Shown: positions 7,177 through 20,247 of the stretch, in pieces
Numbering within the stretch: the first letter of the stretch is position 1
Layout of the letters: each line of letters starts with the position of its first letter
Source: Streptomyces sp. 135
GTDB lineage: Bacteria > Actinomycetota > Actinomycetes > Streptomycetales > Streptomycetaceae
Direction: 5' to 3'
NCBI RefSeq assembly: GCF_020026305.1
Contig: NZ_CP075691.1
Location: 5,890,001 to 5,954,000 of the forward strand
Length of the DNA stretch: 64,000 nt
Program-made: the position numbers and the translations under genes
Notes under the pieces: generated by a model
The model's database searches: none
What the model was told of the DNA's origin: nothing
What the model saw: only the letters and a program-made list of their open reading frames with translations

Positions 7177-10041
7177 CGCCCGCTTCGCCGTCGACACCAC
7201 CTTCGCGCCGTCCGCCGCGCTCAGCCTCCCCGCGGCCACCCAGGAGTCGACGGTGGCCCGGACGTGCTGGACGAGCGCGTTCTTGTTCTTGAACGGGGCG
7301 GCCGACCAGACGGCGTCGAGGAACGTCGTGCCGTCCGGGCCCGCCGGGTTGGCGACGCCCGCCTCGGTCCCGCCGAACACCACCTGGGGCTCGGCCCGCC
7401 GGAAGTAGGTGTGCGTCGGGTCCTGCGTGCCTTCGAGGAACGGCGCGAACTCGACGTCGCCCAGCCGGTGGTGGAGCGGCTTGCCCGGCACCGGGGTGAG
7501 GCTGGGCAGCAGGTCCCCGGAGAGCGCGGCGTCGCGGTAGAGACCGAGGCGCAGATAGTCCTTGCTCGCGTCGCGGGCCACGAGGTTGACCGGGCCGTGG
7601 AAGAGGGTCTGGATCTCCGGCTCGTCCGGGCACTTCTCGGTGCGCAGCCGGAAGGGCACACTGACGCGCACGGTGTCACCGTCGCGCCAGGTGCGGGAGA
7701 CGGAGCAGTAACTCCCCGGCTCCGCGTCCGCCGTCACCTTGCGGCCGTTGACGCTCACCGTGAACCCGTCCTTCGCCCACGCCGGGACGCGCAGCCGCAG
7801 GTCGAAGGCGGTGGTGGCGCCCCGGACCGTGAGGGTCGTGCCCTGCTCCCTCGGGTAGTCGGTGCTCTGCGTGACCGTGACGCCCTTGGCCGCCCACGTC
7901 AGCGTGGAGGGGCTGTAGAGGTTGACGTACAGGGCGGAGCCGTCGGCCCGCTGGAAGTAGACCGAGTCCTGGTACTTGGTGGCGCTCTCCAGGCCGGTGC
8001 CCTCGCAGCAGGTCGTGCCCTGCTTCGGCGTGTAGTCGCGGACGTGCCCGGGCGACAGGCCGATGAAGTACGTGACGAGGGGCTTCTCCGCGTCCGGCTC
8101 GTCCTGCTTGGAGCCGAGGACCTGGTTGTAGAGGGCGCGTTCGTAGTAGTCCATGTACGCCGCGTCCTGCTCGTGGAAGAACAGCGTGCGGCTCAGCTTC
8201 AGCAGGTTGTACGCGCAGCAGGTCTCGGCGGTGGTCTCGCCGAGCGTCCCCGCGATGACACCGCGCGCCTTCCAGAACTCCGCCGTGCTGGTGCCGCCGA
8301 TGCCGTACATCCGGTGCGGCACGACCATCTTCCAGAAGTTCCGGGCGGCCGTGAGGTAGCGCCGCTCGCCCGTCGCGTCGTACAGCCGCAGCAGGCCCGT
8401 GAAGACCGGGATGTGCTGGTTGGCGTGGAGCCCGTCGAGGGTGTCGGTGCCCGCGGCGCACGCGTCGATGAGCTTGTCGAGGTCGAAGAGGCGGGCCAGG
8501 GCGAGGTGTTCGGCCTTGCCCGTGACGGCGTGCAGATCGCAGATCGCCTCGACGATCCCGCCGAACTCGCCGCTGGAGAAGATGCCCCACATGCGCTGGC
8601 GGGTGGCGTCGGAGAGCCGGGAGAGCCGGGAGTACATCCAGTCGCACATGCCCGACGCGAGATCGAGCGCCCGCTCGTCGCCGACGTGGAGGTAGGCGTC
8701 GAGCACACCGCGCAGGATCTTGTGCGCGGTGTAGTACGGCGCCCACACCACGTGGTAGTCGGGGCCGGTCATCGACTCCAGGGTGATGAACTGCGTCTCG
8801 GGATACGCCGCGAGGAACCCGGGATGGCTCGGGCGGCCCCAGGTGCGGCGCAGGGCGGCCGGACGGCCGCGGCCCGAGGCGTCGGCGAACACGGCGCCGC
8901 TCGTCTCGTCGAAGGCGTACGACGCGAGGTCGCCGCGCCCGGCGGCCGTCCGGGCGGCGGGGGCGTCCTGGAGCCCCGCGACCTCGGCGGCGGTCAGCGC
9001 CCGCGACCAGAGGTTGACCTCGTCGAACGCGCCGGCGAAGACGGGGTCGGAGGCGAAGTGGGAGCGGCCGAGCCAGTGGTCCTCAAGGGTGCCGAGCGCC
9101 GCCGGGTCAAGGGTCATCGCGGTGTTCCTGGCGACGGCGGCGCCGTTGACGTAGAGCGTCCCGGTGCCTTCGCCGAGGGTCACCGCCACGTGGCTCCACT
9201 TGTCCAGGGGCAGCGGCGCCGTGCCGTTGAGGGCCTGTTCGCCGCCGGGACCCTGGGTGGTGAGGGCGAACCGCGGGGCGCCGGCGGCACCCCGCGCCGT
9301 CAGGTAGAGGTAGCGGGTGGTGTCGTCGCCGCAGTCCAGGATCCGTGCCCAGGGGGCGTCGTGGGCGGGCTTGACCCACGCCGAGAACGTGAGCGCCGGG
9401 CCGCCGCCGAGGACCCCCGACGGCAGGTCGACGTACTGGTGGGAGCCCCGCACCTGCATCGTGGCCGTCCCGAACCTGCCCTCGACGGAGAGGACTTCGG
9501 GGCCGTCGCGCAGCGCCGCCCGGACCTTGGTGAGCGCGCCGATCATGTGGCGGACCTTCTCCGCGTACGCCTTCTCGCCCGTACCGGCGTACGCCTGCGA
9601 CAGCATGGTGAGGAAGTGGCCGGTGTAGTGGCCCCGCAGATTGCCGTTCGCCTCCCCGTCGAGGCCCTCCCAGCCGCCGGGGGCCACCGCGCCGCCCGTG
9701 GCGAGGCCGGCGTTGGCGCGGAAGACCTGGAGCAGGCGGTCCACGTCGTAGCCGCGGCCGTGGTCGAGGATCAGGTCGCGCTTGGTGGCGAAGACGCCCT
9801 CGCGGAGCGAGACGTCCTTGAGGGCGAAGGGGCGGACCGTCCAGGCGGCCGGGGCGGCGACTCCTGCCGGCCCCGTGGCCACGCCCGGCGCGGGGCTCCG
9901 GGAGGCCGCCGCCGCCCGGCCGTCGGCGAAGGAGGGCAGGGCGGTCGCCGAGGCCGCGAGGGCCGCCGCGCGCAGGACGGCGCGTCTGGCGGGCCGGGGC
10001 GCGGAGCCGGGTGCGGGTGAGGGTATGGGGGCGGGGGCCAT
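7162..10041 (-). CDS. GH127-type beta-L-arabinofuranosidase (DUF1680) with an inserted LamG domain, Tat-exported
   Basis: 959 residues. The N-terminus has a twin-arginine signal (ARRAVLRAAALAASATALPS). The GH127 catalytic domain begins near residue 60 (PFALKDVSLREGVFATKRD) and is interrupted around residues 195-380 by a laminin-G/concanavalin-like jellyroll (VDLPSGVLGG, FSAWVKPAHD, DEVNLWSRALTAAE). It then resumes (GPDYHVVWAPYYTAHKILRG). The metal/nucleophile region of GH127 is recognisable: TTAETCCAYNLLKLSR and later TTCCEGTGLES, matching the Glu plus three Cys zinc site known for this family. It should release L-arabinofuranose or related sugars from plant glycans outside the cell. A good promoter lies at 10116-10144. 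Confidence 0.88.
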   Translation of the reverse strand: MAPAPIPSPAPGSAPRPARRAVLRAAALAASATALPSFADGRAAAASRSPAPGVATGPAGVAAPAAWTVRPFALKDVSLREGVFATKRDLILDHGRGYDVDRLLQVFRANAGLATGGAVAPGGWEGLDGEANGNLRGHYTGHFLTMLSQAYAGTGEKAYAEKVRHMIGALTKVRAALRDGPEVLSVEGRFGTATMQVRGSHQYVDLPSGVLGGGPALTFSAWVKPAHDAPWARILDCGDDTTRYLYLTARGAAGAPRFALTTQGPGGEQALNGTAPLPLDKWSHVAVTLGEGTGTLYVNGAAVARNTAMTLDPAALGTLEDHWLGRSHFASDPVFAGAFDEVNLWSRALTAAEVAGLQDAPAARTAAGRGDLASYAFDETSGAVFADASGRGRPAALRRTWGRPSHPGFLAAYPETQFITLESMTGPDYHVVWAPYYTAHKILRGVLDAYLHVGDERALDLASGMCDWMYSRLSRLSDATRQRMWGIFSSGEFGGIVEAICDLHAVTGKAEHLALARLFDLDKLIDACAAGTDTLDGLHANQHIPVFTGLLRLYDATGERRYLTAARNFWKMVVPHRMYGIGGTSTAEFWKARGVIAGTLGETTAETCCAYNLLKLSRTLFFHEQDAAYMDYYERALYNQVLGSKQDEPDAEKPLVTYFIGLSPGHVRDYTPKQGTTCCEGTGLESATKYQDSVYFQRADGSALYVNLYSPSTLTWAAKGVTVTQSTDYPREQGTTLTVRGATTAFDLRLRVPAWAKDGFTVSVNGRKVTADAEPGSYCSVSRTWRDGDTVRVSVPFRLRTEKCPDEPEIQTLFHGPVNLVARDASKDYLRLGLYRDAALSGDLLPSLTPVPGKPLHHRLGDVEFAPFLEGTQDPTHTYFRRAEPQVVFGGTEAGVANPAGPDGTTFLDAVWSAAPFKNKNALVQHVRATVDSWVAAGRLSAADGAKVVSTAKRASYVS

Positions 10042-10115
10042 GGGGGTCTCATTCCTCGGCTGCGCGCGGGCAGCGCATGTTCGAAATCCCGGACGTAGTT
10101 CGCATTCTCGACCAG

Positions 10116-10144
10116 ACGGTAGGAGTGACGGAGGGGTGCGTCAA
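10116..10144 (-). promoter_or_regulatory. Promoter for the GH127 gene
   Basis: On the minus strand TTGACG (10139-10144) and TACCGT (10116-10121) are 17 bp apart, giving a start about 70 nt before the GH127 ATG. The stretch between (10075-10110) holds TTCGAA and CGAACT elements that may bind a sugar-responsive regulator; that part is speculative. Confidence 0.6.
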
Positions 10145-10222
10145 TGGCTGCGGCGCAAGCCGGGTCTGGCGCGGCGTCAGGGGCGGCGTGCCACCTCCGG
10201 TCCGCACACTTACCTTCCGGTG

Positions 10223-10247
10223 AGTACCTGACTAATTGGTCGGTACT
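10223..10247. promoter_or_regulatory. Palindromic operator before the imine-reductase-like gene
   Basis: AGTACC (10223-10228) and GGTACT (10242-10247) are perfect inverted arms around a second, imperfect palindrome GAC-T-AATT-G-GTC (10230-10241). Such nested repeats with a TAATTGG-like centre resemble HxlR/MarR-type operators. It lies 37 bp before the start at 10284. No HxlR gene is present in the window. Confidence 0.45.
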
Positions 10248-10283
10248 TGTGGGGAGTTGGGGCTCCTGCCGACGATGGGGCGC

Positions 10284-11174
10284 ATGACCACCGCACCGGA
10301 CCCCCGCCCCGCCGTCACCGTCCTCGGCCTCGGCGCCATGGGCCAGGCCCTCGCCGGCGCCTTCCTGAAGGCCGGCCATCCCACCACCGTCTGGAACCGC
10401 TCGCCCGGCAAGGGCGAGGACCTCGTCTCCCTCGGGGCCACGCGCGCCGCCACCCCCGCCGAAGCCGTCCGCGCCGGTGAGGTCGTCGTCGTGTGCGTCC
10501 TCGACTACGCCGCCGCGGACGCGATCCTCGACCAGGTCACCGCCGCCGACCTCGACGGCCGCCTCCTCGTGAACCTCACCTCCGACACCCCCGAGCGCGC
10601 CCGCGAGGCCGCCGTCAGGGCCGCGGCCCTCGGCGTCGACTACCTGGACGGCGCGGTCATGGTGCCGGTCCCCATGATCGGCACCCCGGACGCGCTGATC
10701 TTCCACAGCGGTGCGCGGGCCGCGTACGAGAAGTACGAGGGCACGCTGAAGGCGCTCGGCGGGCAGAGCACCTACGTCGGCGAGGACCACGGGCTCGCCG
10801 CGGTGTACGACCTCTCCGCCCTGGACTTCTTCTGGACCGCGATGCACGGCCTGGTGCACGGCTTCGCCCTCGCGGCCACGGAGGGCGTGCCGGGGTCGGC
10901 CGTCGCCCCCTACATGAAGACCCTCGCCGCCCTCCTCACGAGCGTCGTCGACGGCACGGCCGAGGACCTGGACGCGGGGAAGTTCCCCGGCGACCTGGAC
11001 AACCTCACCGTCGAGGCGGCGAACGTGCGGCACATCGTGCGCGCCGCCGAGCACCGCGGCCTGGACGCGGCCGCTCTGCGCGGCGTCCTCACGGCGGCCG
11101 ACAGGTCGATCGGCCTCGGGCACGGCGGCGACAACTGGGCCTCGATCGTCGAGGGCATCCGCAGGCCCGCCTGA
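10284..11174 (+). CDS. NADPH-dependent oxidoreductase of the imine reductase / 3-hydroxyisobutyrate dehydrogenase family
   Basis: 296 residues from ATG 10284. The Rossmann motif VTVLGLGAMGQALAGAF is followed by WNRSPGK, which favours NADPH because of the Arg after the second strand. Next come the NLTSDTPERAREAA substrate-loop region and DGAVMVPVPMIGTP. The C-terminal half (AAVYDLSALDFFWTAMHGL) is the all-helical dimerisation domain of imine reductases, with the sequence around YDL where the catalytic residue of this family sits. It is cytosolic and probably reduces a cyclic imine or a related carbonyl. An in-frame ATG at 10275 is a less likely start. Confidence 0.82.
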   Translation: MTTAPDPRPAVTVLGLGAMGQALAGAFLKAGHPTTVWNRSPGKGEDLVSLGATRAATPAEAVRAGEVVVVCVLDYAAADAILDQVTAADLDGRLLVNLTSDTPERAREAAVRAAALGVDYLDGAVMVPVPMIGTPDALIFHSGARAAYEKYEGTLKALGGQSTYVGEDHGLAAVYDLSALDFFWTAMHGLVHGFALAATEGVPGSAVAPYMKTLAALLTSVVDGTAEDLDAGKFPGDLDNLTVEAANVRHIVRAAEHRGLDAAALRGVLTAADRSIGLGHGGDNWASIVEGIRRPA

Positions 11175-11199
11175 CCCGGGGGCCGAAGCCGGCCTGGCC

Positions 11200-11225
11200 T
11201 TGACGCCTACGTCAACGATTACCGT
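11200..11225 (+). promoter_or_regulatory. MerR operator/promoter before the MerR-thioredoxin pair
   Basis: TTGACG-CCTA-CGTCAA (11200-11215) is a perfect inverted repeat whose left arm also serves as a -35-like element. TACCGT follows at 11220-11225, 7 nt before the ATG at 11232. The palindrome suits autoregulation by the MerR protein encoded immediately downstream. The 14-bp spacing is too short for a standard promoter, so the -10 assignment is weak. Confidence 0.5.
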
Positions 11226-11231
11226 CGGGGC

Positions 11232-11624
11232 ATGCGAATCGGCGAGCTCGCGGCGCGCGCGGGGACGACCACGCGGACGCTGCGCTACTACGAGTCCCGC
11301 GGGCTGTTGCCCGCACGGCGTGCCGGGAACGGCTACCGCACCTACGACGAGGACGACCTGCGGCTCCTGGCACAGATCAGGACGTTGCAGGACTTCGGGT
11401 TCGACCTGGAGGAGACCCGGCCCTTCGTGGAGTGTCTGCGCTCCGGCCATCCGGAGGGCGACTCGTGCCCCGCGTCGCTCGCCGTCTACCGCCGCAAGCT
11501 CACCGAGCTCGACGCGCTGATCGGCGAGTTGAACGCGGTGCGCGCGCAGGTCGGCGCGCAGCTCGTGCGCGCGGAGGCGGCGCTCGAAGGCGGCCCCGAG
11601 CCGCGGTGCGAACTGACGGGATGA
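11232..11624 (+). CDS. MerR-family transcriptional regulator
   Basis: 130 residues with the classic N-terminus MRIGELAARAGTTTRTLRYY, ESRGLLPARR, NGYRTYDEDDLRLL, then a dimerisation coil (CPASLAVYRRKLTELDALIG) and a short C-terminal tail ending PRCELTG. Only two Cys lie in the C-terminal half, well separated, so a metal site is not obvious. The ATG is very close to the operator at 11200-11225. The stop codon overlaps the thioredoxin ATG, so the two are co-translated and the regulator may respond to thiol stress; that response is an inference. Confidence 0.88.
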   Translation: MRIGELAARAGTTTRTLRYYESRGLLPARRAGNGYRTYDEDDLRLLAQIRTLQDFGFDLEETRPFVECLRSGHPEGDSCPASLAVYRRKLTELDALIGELNAVRAQVGAQLVRAEAALEGGPEPRCELTG

Positions 11625-11971
11625 GGAGAGTGGTGGCAGTGAAGGCAGCAGGTGTGGCCGAGGTGACGGACGCGGACTTCGAGGGGGAGGTGCTGCGCGA
11701 GACGGACCGGCCCGTGCTCGTGGAGTTCACGGCGGACTGGTGCGGCCCGTGCCGGCAGCTGGCGCCGGTGCTGAGCGAGATCGCGCGGGAGGAGGCGGAC
11801 CGGATCAAGATCCTCCAGCTGGACGTCGACCGGAGCCCCGGGACCGCGATCGCCTACCAGGTGCTCTCGGCGCCGACCATGATCGTGTTCCGGGGCGGTG
11901 AGCCCGTGAAGCAGATGGTGGGCGCGCGGGCCAAGCGCAAGCTCCTCGCGGAGCTGGCCGACGTGCTCTGA
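11621..11971 (+). CDS. Thioredoxin
   Basis: Up to 116 residues. The thioredoxin fold is clear: VLVEFTADWCGPCRQLAPVL with the WCGPC redox motif, then LQLDVDRSPGTAIAYQVLSAPT with the cis-Pro preceding strand 4, then GGEPVKQMVGARAKRKL. It reduces disulfides in the cytosol. ATG 11621 overlaps the MerR stop (ATGA). However GAGGAG at 11623-11628 lies just after it, so GTG at 11633 or 11639 could be the real start. A strong hairpin terminator follows. Pairing with a MerR gene suggests a specialised, inducible thioredoxin in addition to a housekeeping one. Confidence 0.9.
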   Translation: MRRVVAVKAAGVAEVTDADFEGEVLRETDRPVLVEFTADWCGPCRQLAPVLSEIAREEADRIKILQLDVDRSPGTAIAYQVLSAPTMIVFRGGEPVKQMVGARAKRKLLAELADVL

Positions 11972-11988
11972 GGCTCCGCACACGCCCA

Positions 11989-12030
11989 AGGGAAATGCCC
12001 CGGACGAATTGACGTCCGGGGCATTTCCCT
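11989..12030 (+). terminator. Terminator after the MerR-thioredoxin operon
   Basis: Perfect 17-bp inverted repeat (11989-12005 and 12014-12030) with an 8-nt loop, 17 nt after the thioredoxin stop codon. Confidence 0.85.
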
Positions 12031-12061
12031 GCGTATTATGGATTCTTTCGAGAAGTTGTAT

Positions 12062-12096
12062 CCGTGAGGTGCAGCAACTTTGCAGCAATCTCACGG
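12062..12096. promoter_or_regulatory. Inverted repeat with duplicated TGCAGCAA upstream of the HelR gene
   Basis: CCGTGAG (12062-12068) and CTCACGG (12090-12096) are perfect arms. Between them TGCAGCAA occurs twice (12070-12077 and 12081-12088) with 11-bp spacing, and the second copy forms the mini-palindrome TTGC-A-GCAA. It lies about 50 bp before the TTG start of the HelR gene and probably marks its regulatory site. Confidence 0.45.
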
Positions 12097-12145
12097 CCGA
12101 CTTCACGGGAAGCTTTAAGAGCACTGTAACTGGCGAGGGGCTGAA

Positions 12146-14387
12146 TTGTCAACCGAGGAATTGCGGAAAGAGCAGCAATTCGTCTCCGGGCTGTACGCGC
12201 GCCTTGACGCGCTGCGCGCGGAGGCCGAGGACGCCGTGCGGGCTTCGTTGTCGCAGGTGGGCAACGGTCTCCAGGCACGCCTTGAACGCGATGTCCTGGT
12301 GGCGGAGCAGTCCGGCCTGCTCGCCGCCTTCAACGCGGGGGAGAACGGCCTCTGCTTCGGCAGACTCGAATTCCGCGACGGCCGCGACCACCACATCGGA
12401 CGCATCGGAATCCGCGCCTCCGACGCCGAGCGGACCCCGCTCGTGATCGACTGGCGCGCCGATGTCGCCCGCCCCTTCTACCTCGCGACGGGCCATACGC
12501 CGATGGGTCTGCGGCGCCGCAGGCACATCACCACCGAGGGCCGCGAGGTCACCGGTCTGCACGACGAGATCCTCGACCTCGGCGACACGACCCGCACCGG
12601 CCACGAGAGCGCCGACGCCGACGAAGTGCTGCTCGCCGCGCTCGACTCGGCGCGCACCGGCCGCATGCACGACATCGTGCAGACCATCCAGGCCGAGCAG
12701 GACCGGATCATCCGCGCCCCGCACCGCGGCGTCCTCGTCGTCGAGGGCGGCCCCGGGACGGGCAAGACGGTCGTGGCGCTGCACCGCGCCGCGTTCCTCC
12801 TCTACGCCCACCGCGAGCTGCTCGCCAAGCGCGCGGTCCTCGTCGTCGGCCCGAACCCGGCGTTCCTCGGCTACATCGGCGAGGTCCTGCCCGCGCTCGG
12901 TGAGACCGGCGTCCTGCTGTCGACGGTCGGCGAGCTGTTCCCCGGCGTGAGCGCCACCGGCACCGACAGCCCGGAGGCGGCCGAGGTGAAGGGCCGCGCC
13001 GAGATGGCGGAGGTGCTCGCCACGGCGGTGCGCGACCGCCAGCGCATCCCCGAGCCGGGCGAGCCGCTGGTCATCGCGCACGACGACGGCGACCTGATCC
13101 TCGACTGGACGATCGCCTACGAGGCGCGGGAGGCGGCCCGCGAGGCGGACGTGCCGCACAACCTGGGGCGCCCCTACTTCGCGTTCCGGGTCATCGACTC
13201 GCTCACCGGACAGCTCGCCGAGCGCATCGGCCACGACCCGTACGGCGGCCCGAACTTCCTCGGACCCGACGACATCGCCCAGCTCGGCAAGGCCATCGCG
13301 GCCAGCCCCGAGGTCCACGCGGCCATCGATGAGCTGTGGCCGACGCTGACCCCGCAGGGCTTCCTCACCGACTTCCTGGAGGAGCCGACGGGCCTCGGCG
13401 AGAAGGACGCGAAGGCGATCCGGCGGCCGCGCGGCGCGCCCTGGACGGCGGCCGACGTCCCGCTGCTCGACGAGGCGGCCGAACTGCTCGGCCACGACGA
13501 CAGCGCCGAGCGGGCGGCGGCCGAGGCCGAGCGCGCCCGTGAGATCGCGTACGCGCAGGGTGTCCTCGACGTCTCGCGGGCCTCACGGACGTACGAGTTC
13601 GAGGACAAGGACGAGGACGACGCCGAGGTCCTGCTCGCGCACAACATCATCGACGCCGAGCGGATGGCCGAACGGCAGGAGGAGGCCGACCACCGCAGCG
13701 CCGCCGAGCGCGCGGCGGCCGACCGCACCTGGGCGTTCGGGCACATCATCGTCGACGAGGCGCAGGAGCTGTCCGCCATGGCCTGGCGGCTGCTCATGCG
13801 GCGCTGCCCGACCCGCTCCATGACGCTCGTCGGCGACCCGGCGCAGACCGCGGAGGCGGGCGGCTGCGGCTCGTGGGAGAGCATCCTCGCGCCGTACGTC
13901 GAGGACCGCTGGGAGTACACCCGGCTCGGCGTGAACTACCGCACGCCGGTGGAGATCATGGAGGTGGCGGCCGAGGTGCCGCGCCTGGCCGGGAACCCGG
14001 ACTTCCGCCCGCCCAGCTCGGTGCGGTCCACGGGCGTACGGCCCTGGGCGCGCCGCGCCGACGACCTCGCCGCCGCCGTGGCCGACGCGGTGGCGGCCGA
14101 GGCCGGGGGCGACGGCCGCCTCGCGGTCATCGCCCCGCGCGAACTCCACCAGGAGCTCGCCGCACGGCTCCCCGGGGTGACGGCCGGGGAGGCCCCGAAC
14201 CTGACGCGGCCGATGGTGCTGATCGACCCGCGTCAGGCGAAGGGCCTGGAGTTCGACACGGTCCTGGTCGTCGAGCCGGCGAGGTACGGCGCCAGCGACC
14301 TGTACGTCGCCCTGACCCGGGCCACCCAGCGCCTCGGCGTGCTGTACGCCGACGAGCTCCCGGCGGCCCTCAAGCGCATCGAGGAGG

Positions 14388-14413
<26 letters not shown>
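12146..14413 (+). CDS. helR: HelD/HelR-type RNA polymerase-associated superfamily 1 helicase
   Basis: 755 residues from TTG 12146, supported by GAGGGG at 12135-12140. The N-terminal region is a coiled coil (STEELRKEQQFVSGLY to VLVAEQSGLLAAFNAG), as in HelD proteins that reach into the polymerase channels. Walker A is EGGPGTGKTVVALHR near residue 200, Walker B/motif II IIVDEAQELSAMAWRLL near 534, motif III GDPAQT, and the C-terminal motif LYVALTRATQRLGV near 715. HelD proteins use ATP to release stalled RNA polymerase from DNA; actinobacterial HelR also displaces rifamycins and gives resistance. Assignment to the HelR class is by length and actinobacterial origin. The 3' end overlaps the converging glgB by 26 bp. 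Confidence 0.85.
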
Positions 14414-16931
<2,518 letters not shown>

Positions 16932-16958
16932 GGGAGAGGCCTCCTCCGAAAGGGATGG

Positions 16959-18410
16959 TCAGTGGGCGGCGTCGGCGGAGCCGTTGTCGGCCAGGCGGCG
17001 GGCCGCGGCCAGCGGCACGGGAAGCCAGTCGGGCCGGTGCCGGGCCTCGTAGAGGACTTCGTAGACCGCCTTGTCCGTCTCGTGGGCGCGCAGCAGCACG
17101 GGGTCCGTCCGCGGGTCGCGGCCCGAGACGTCGGCGTACCCCACGCAGAAGGCGGCCCGGCAGTCCGTGGCCCACTCCCGCGCCCACGGGTCGCGGGTGG
17201 CGGCCGCGTAGTCGAAGGAGCGCAGCATGCCCGCCACGTCGCGGGCCGGCGGCTGCGGCATGCGCCGCTCGGCGAGGGGACGCGCCGGCTCGCCCTCGAA
17301 GTCGATGAGCGACCAGTGGCCGTCGGGGGAGCGCAGGCACTGCCCCAGGTGCAGGTCGCCGTGGATGCGCTGGGCGGTCCAGGACTGGCCCTCGCCGCCC
17401 AGGTCGGCCAGCGCCTCGAAGGCTGTGAGCAACCCCGGGGCGTACGGCCGCAGCGCCGGGACGGCCTGCGCCGCCGCGGCGAGGCGCCGCGCCATGGCAT
17501 CGGCGATCAGCCCGATCTGGGCCCGGCCGAGCGTGACGGTCGGCAGCGCGTCGGCGAGCGCCGCGTGCACCTCGGCCGTGGCACGGCCGAGCGCCCGGGC
17601 CTCACCGGTGAAGGCCTCGCCCTTGCCGAGCATGCGCAGGGCCAGTTCCCAGCCGTCCTCGGCGGCGGCCAGATAGGGCTGGAGCACACCGAGGCCGCAC
17701 GCCTCGCCCGCCGCGCCGGCGTCGGCCGCGCCGCCCGACAGCTCCGCGAGGAACCACGCGGCGGGCGCGGGCACGCGCGCGCAACCCTGCCGGGCCAGGT
17801 GCAGCGGCAGCTCCAGGTCGGGGTTGACGCCGGGCACGACGCGGCGGAACAGCTTGAGGATGAACGTATCTCCGTACACGACCGAGGAGTTGGACTGCTC
17901 GGCGGCGAGCGGGCGCGGCGTGAGACCGGAGGGGATGCCGACGCTCATGTCACGCTCGAAGCGGAGCACGCCGTGCCGGCCCGGCATCCGCAGCCGCTCC
18001 AGGAGCAGCGCGGCGAGCCGCGGGTCGTGCAGTGCCTCGTACACCGTCTGACCGGCGAGCGGGCCCTCGGTGACGTGGCCGATGAGGGCGGGCGCCAGCT
18101 GGGGCGGCAGGGTGCGGCACACGCCGATCAGCAATTGGTAGCAATCGCCCGTGTGTTCGGTCGGCGTGCCCTCCAGGGCGGTGTCCTGTGCGGGCACGAG
18201 CGGTCGGCGGACCCGCAGCAGCACGTGCAGCAGGCCCGACGGCGCGGTGCGGGGCAGGAGTTCGGTCACGGCCACCGGCTCGAAGGAGCCGATCGGGCGG
18301 CCCTTCCCGGCGAACCACCGCTGCCTCGGCAGCCACTCGCGCAGCAGTGGGTCGAGTGAGGCGAGCAGCGCGGTGGCGTGCGCGGTGGGGCGGGTGGCGG
18401 CTTCCGACAT
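16959..18410 (-). CDS. mak: Maltokinase
   Basis: 483 residues. ATG 18410 is chosen over an in-frame ATG at 18440 because AAAGGA sits 8 nt before it. N-terminal landmark LPRQRWFAGKGRPIG. The aminoglycoside-phosphotransferase-like catalytic loop reads RIHGDLHLGQCLRSPDG, and the metal-binding motif is LIDFEGEP. The enzyme phosphorylates maltose with ATP to alpha-maltose-1-phosphate, the donor for GlgE, and is known to work with TreS. It lies between treS and glgB on the same strand, 118 bp after treS with a hairpin in the gap. Confidence 0.93.
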   Translation of the reverse strand: MSEAATRPTAHATALLASLDPLLREWLPRQRWFAGKGRPIGSFEPVAVTELLPRTAPSGLLHVLLRVRRPLVPAQDTALEGTPTEHTGDCYQLLIGVCRTLPPQLAPALIGHVTEGPLAGQTVYEALHDPRLAALLLERLRMPGRHGVLRFERDMSVGIPSGLTPRPLAAEQSNSSVVYGDTFILKLFRRVVPGVNPDLELPLHLARQGCARVPAPAAWFLAELSGGAADAGAAGEACGLGVLQPYLAAAEDGWELALRMLGKGEAFTGEARALGRATAEVHAALADALPTVTLGRAQIGLIADAMARRLAAAAQAVPALRPYAPGLLTAFEALADLGGEGQSWTAQRIHGDLHLGQCLRSPDGHWSLIDFEGEPARPLAERRMPQPPARDVAGMLRSFDYAAATRDPWAREWATDCRAAFCVGYADVSGRDPRTDPVLLRAHETDKAVYEVLYEARHRPDWLPVPLAAARRLADNGSADAAH

Positions 18411-18482
18411 GGCGTCGCGTCCTTTCCGCGGGGCGGACAAGGCAGAGTGCGGGAGTGCCGGTTGTGCGTAGGAGTGCCCAGG

Positions 18483-18506
18483 GCGGGGCGGTGGAAACCG
18501 CCCCGC
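18483..18506 (-). terminator. Intercistronic hairpin between treS and mak
   Basis: A perfect 10-bp stem (18483-18492 with 18497-18506) and 4-nt loop lie in the 118-bp treS-mak gap. There is no T-run. It may be an attenuating or mRNA-processing hairpin that uncouples the expression of glgE-treS from mak-glgB. Confidence 0.5.
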
Positions 18507-18528
18507 GAAGGCATCGCGCCGCTGGAGC

Positions 18529-20243
<1,715 letters not shown>

Positions 20244-20247
<4 letters not shown>

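Noticed and set aside
7264..10020. 918-codon plus-strand ORF opposite the GH127 gene
   Set aside because: Arg/Gly/Val-rich shadow of the GH127 codons with no recognisable motifs, signal or ribosome site.
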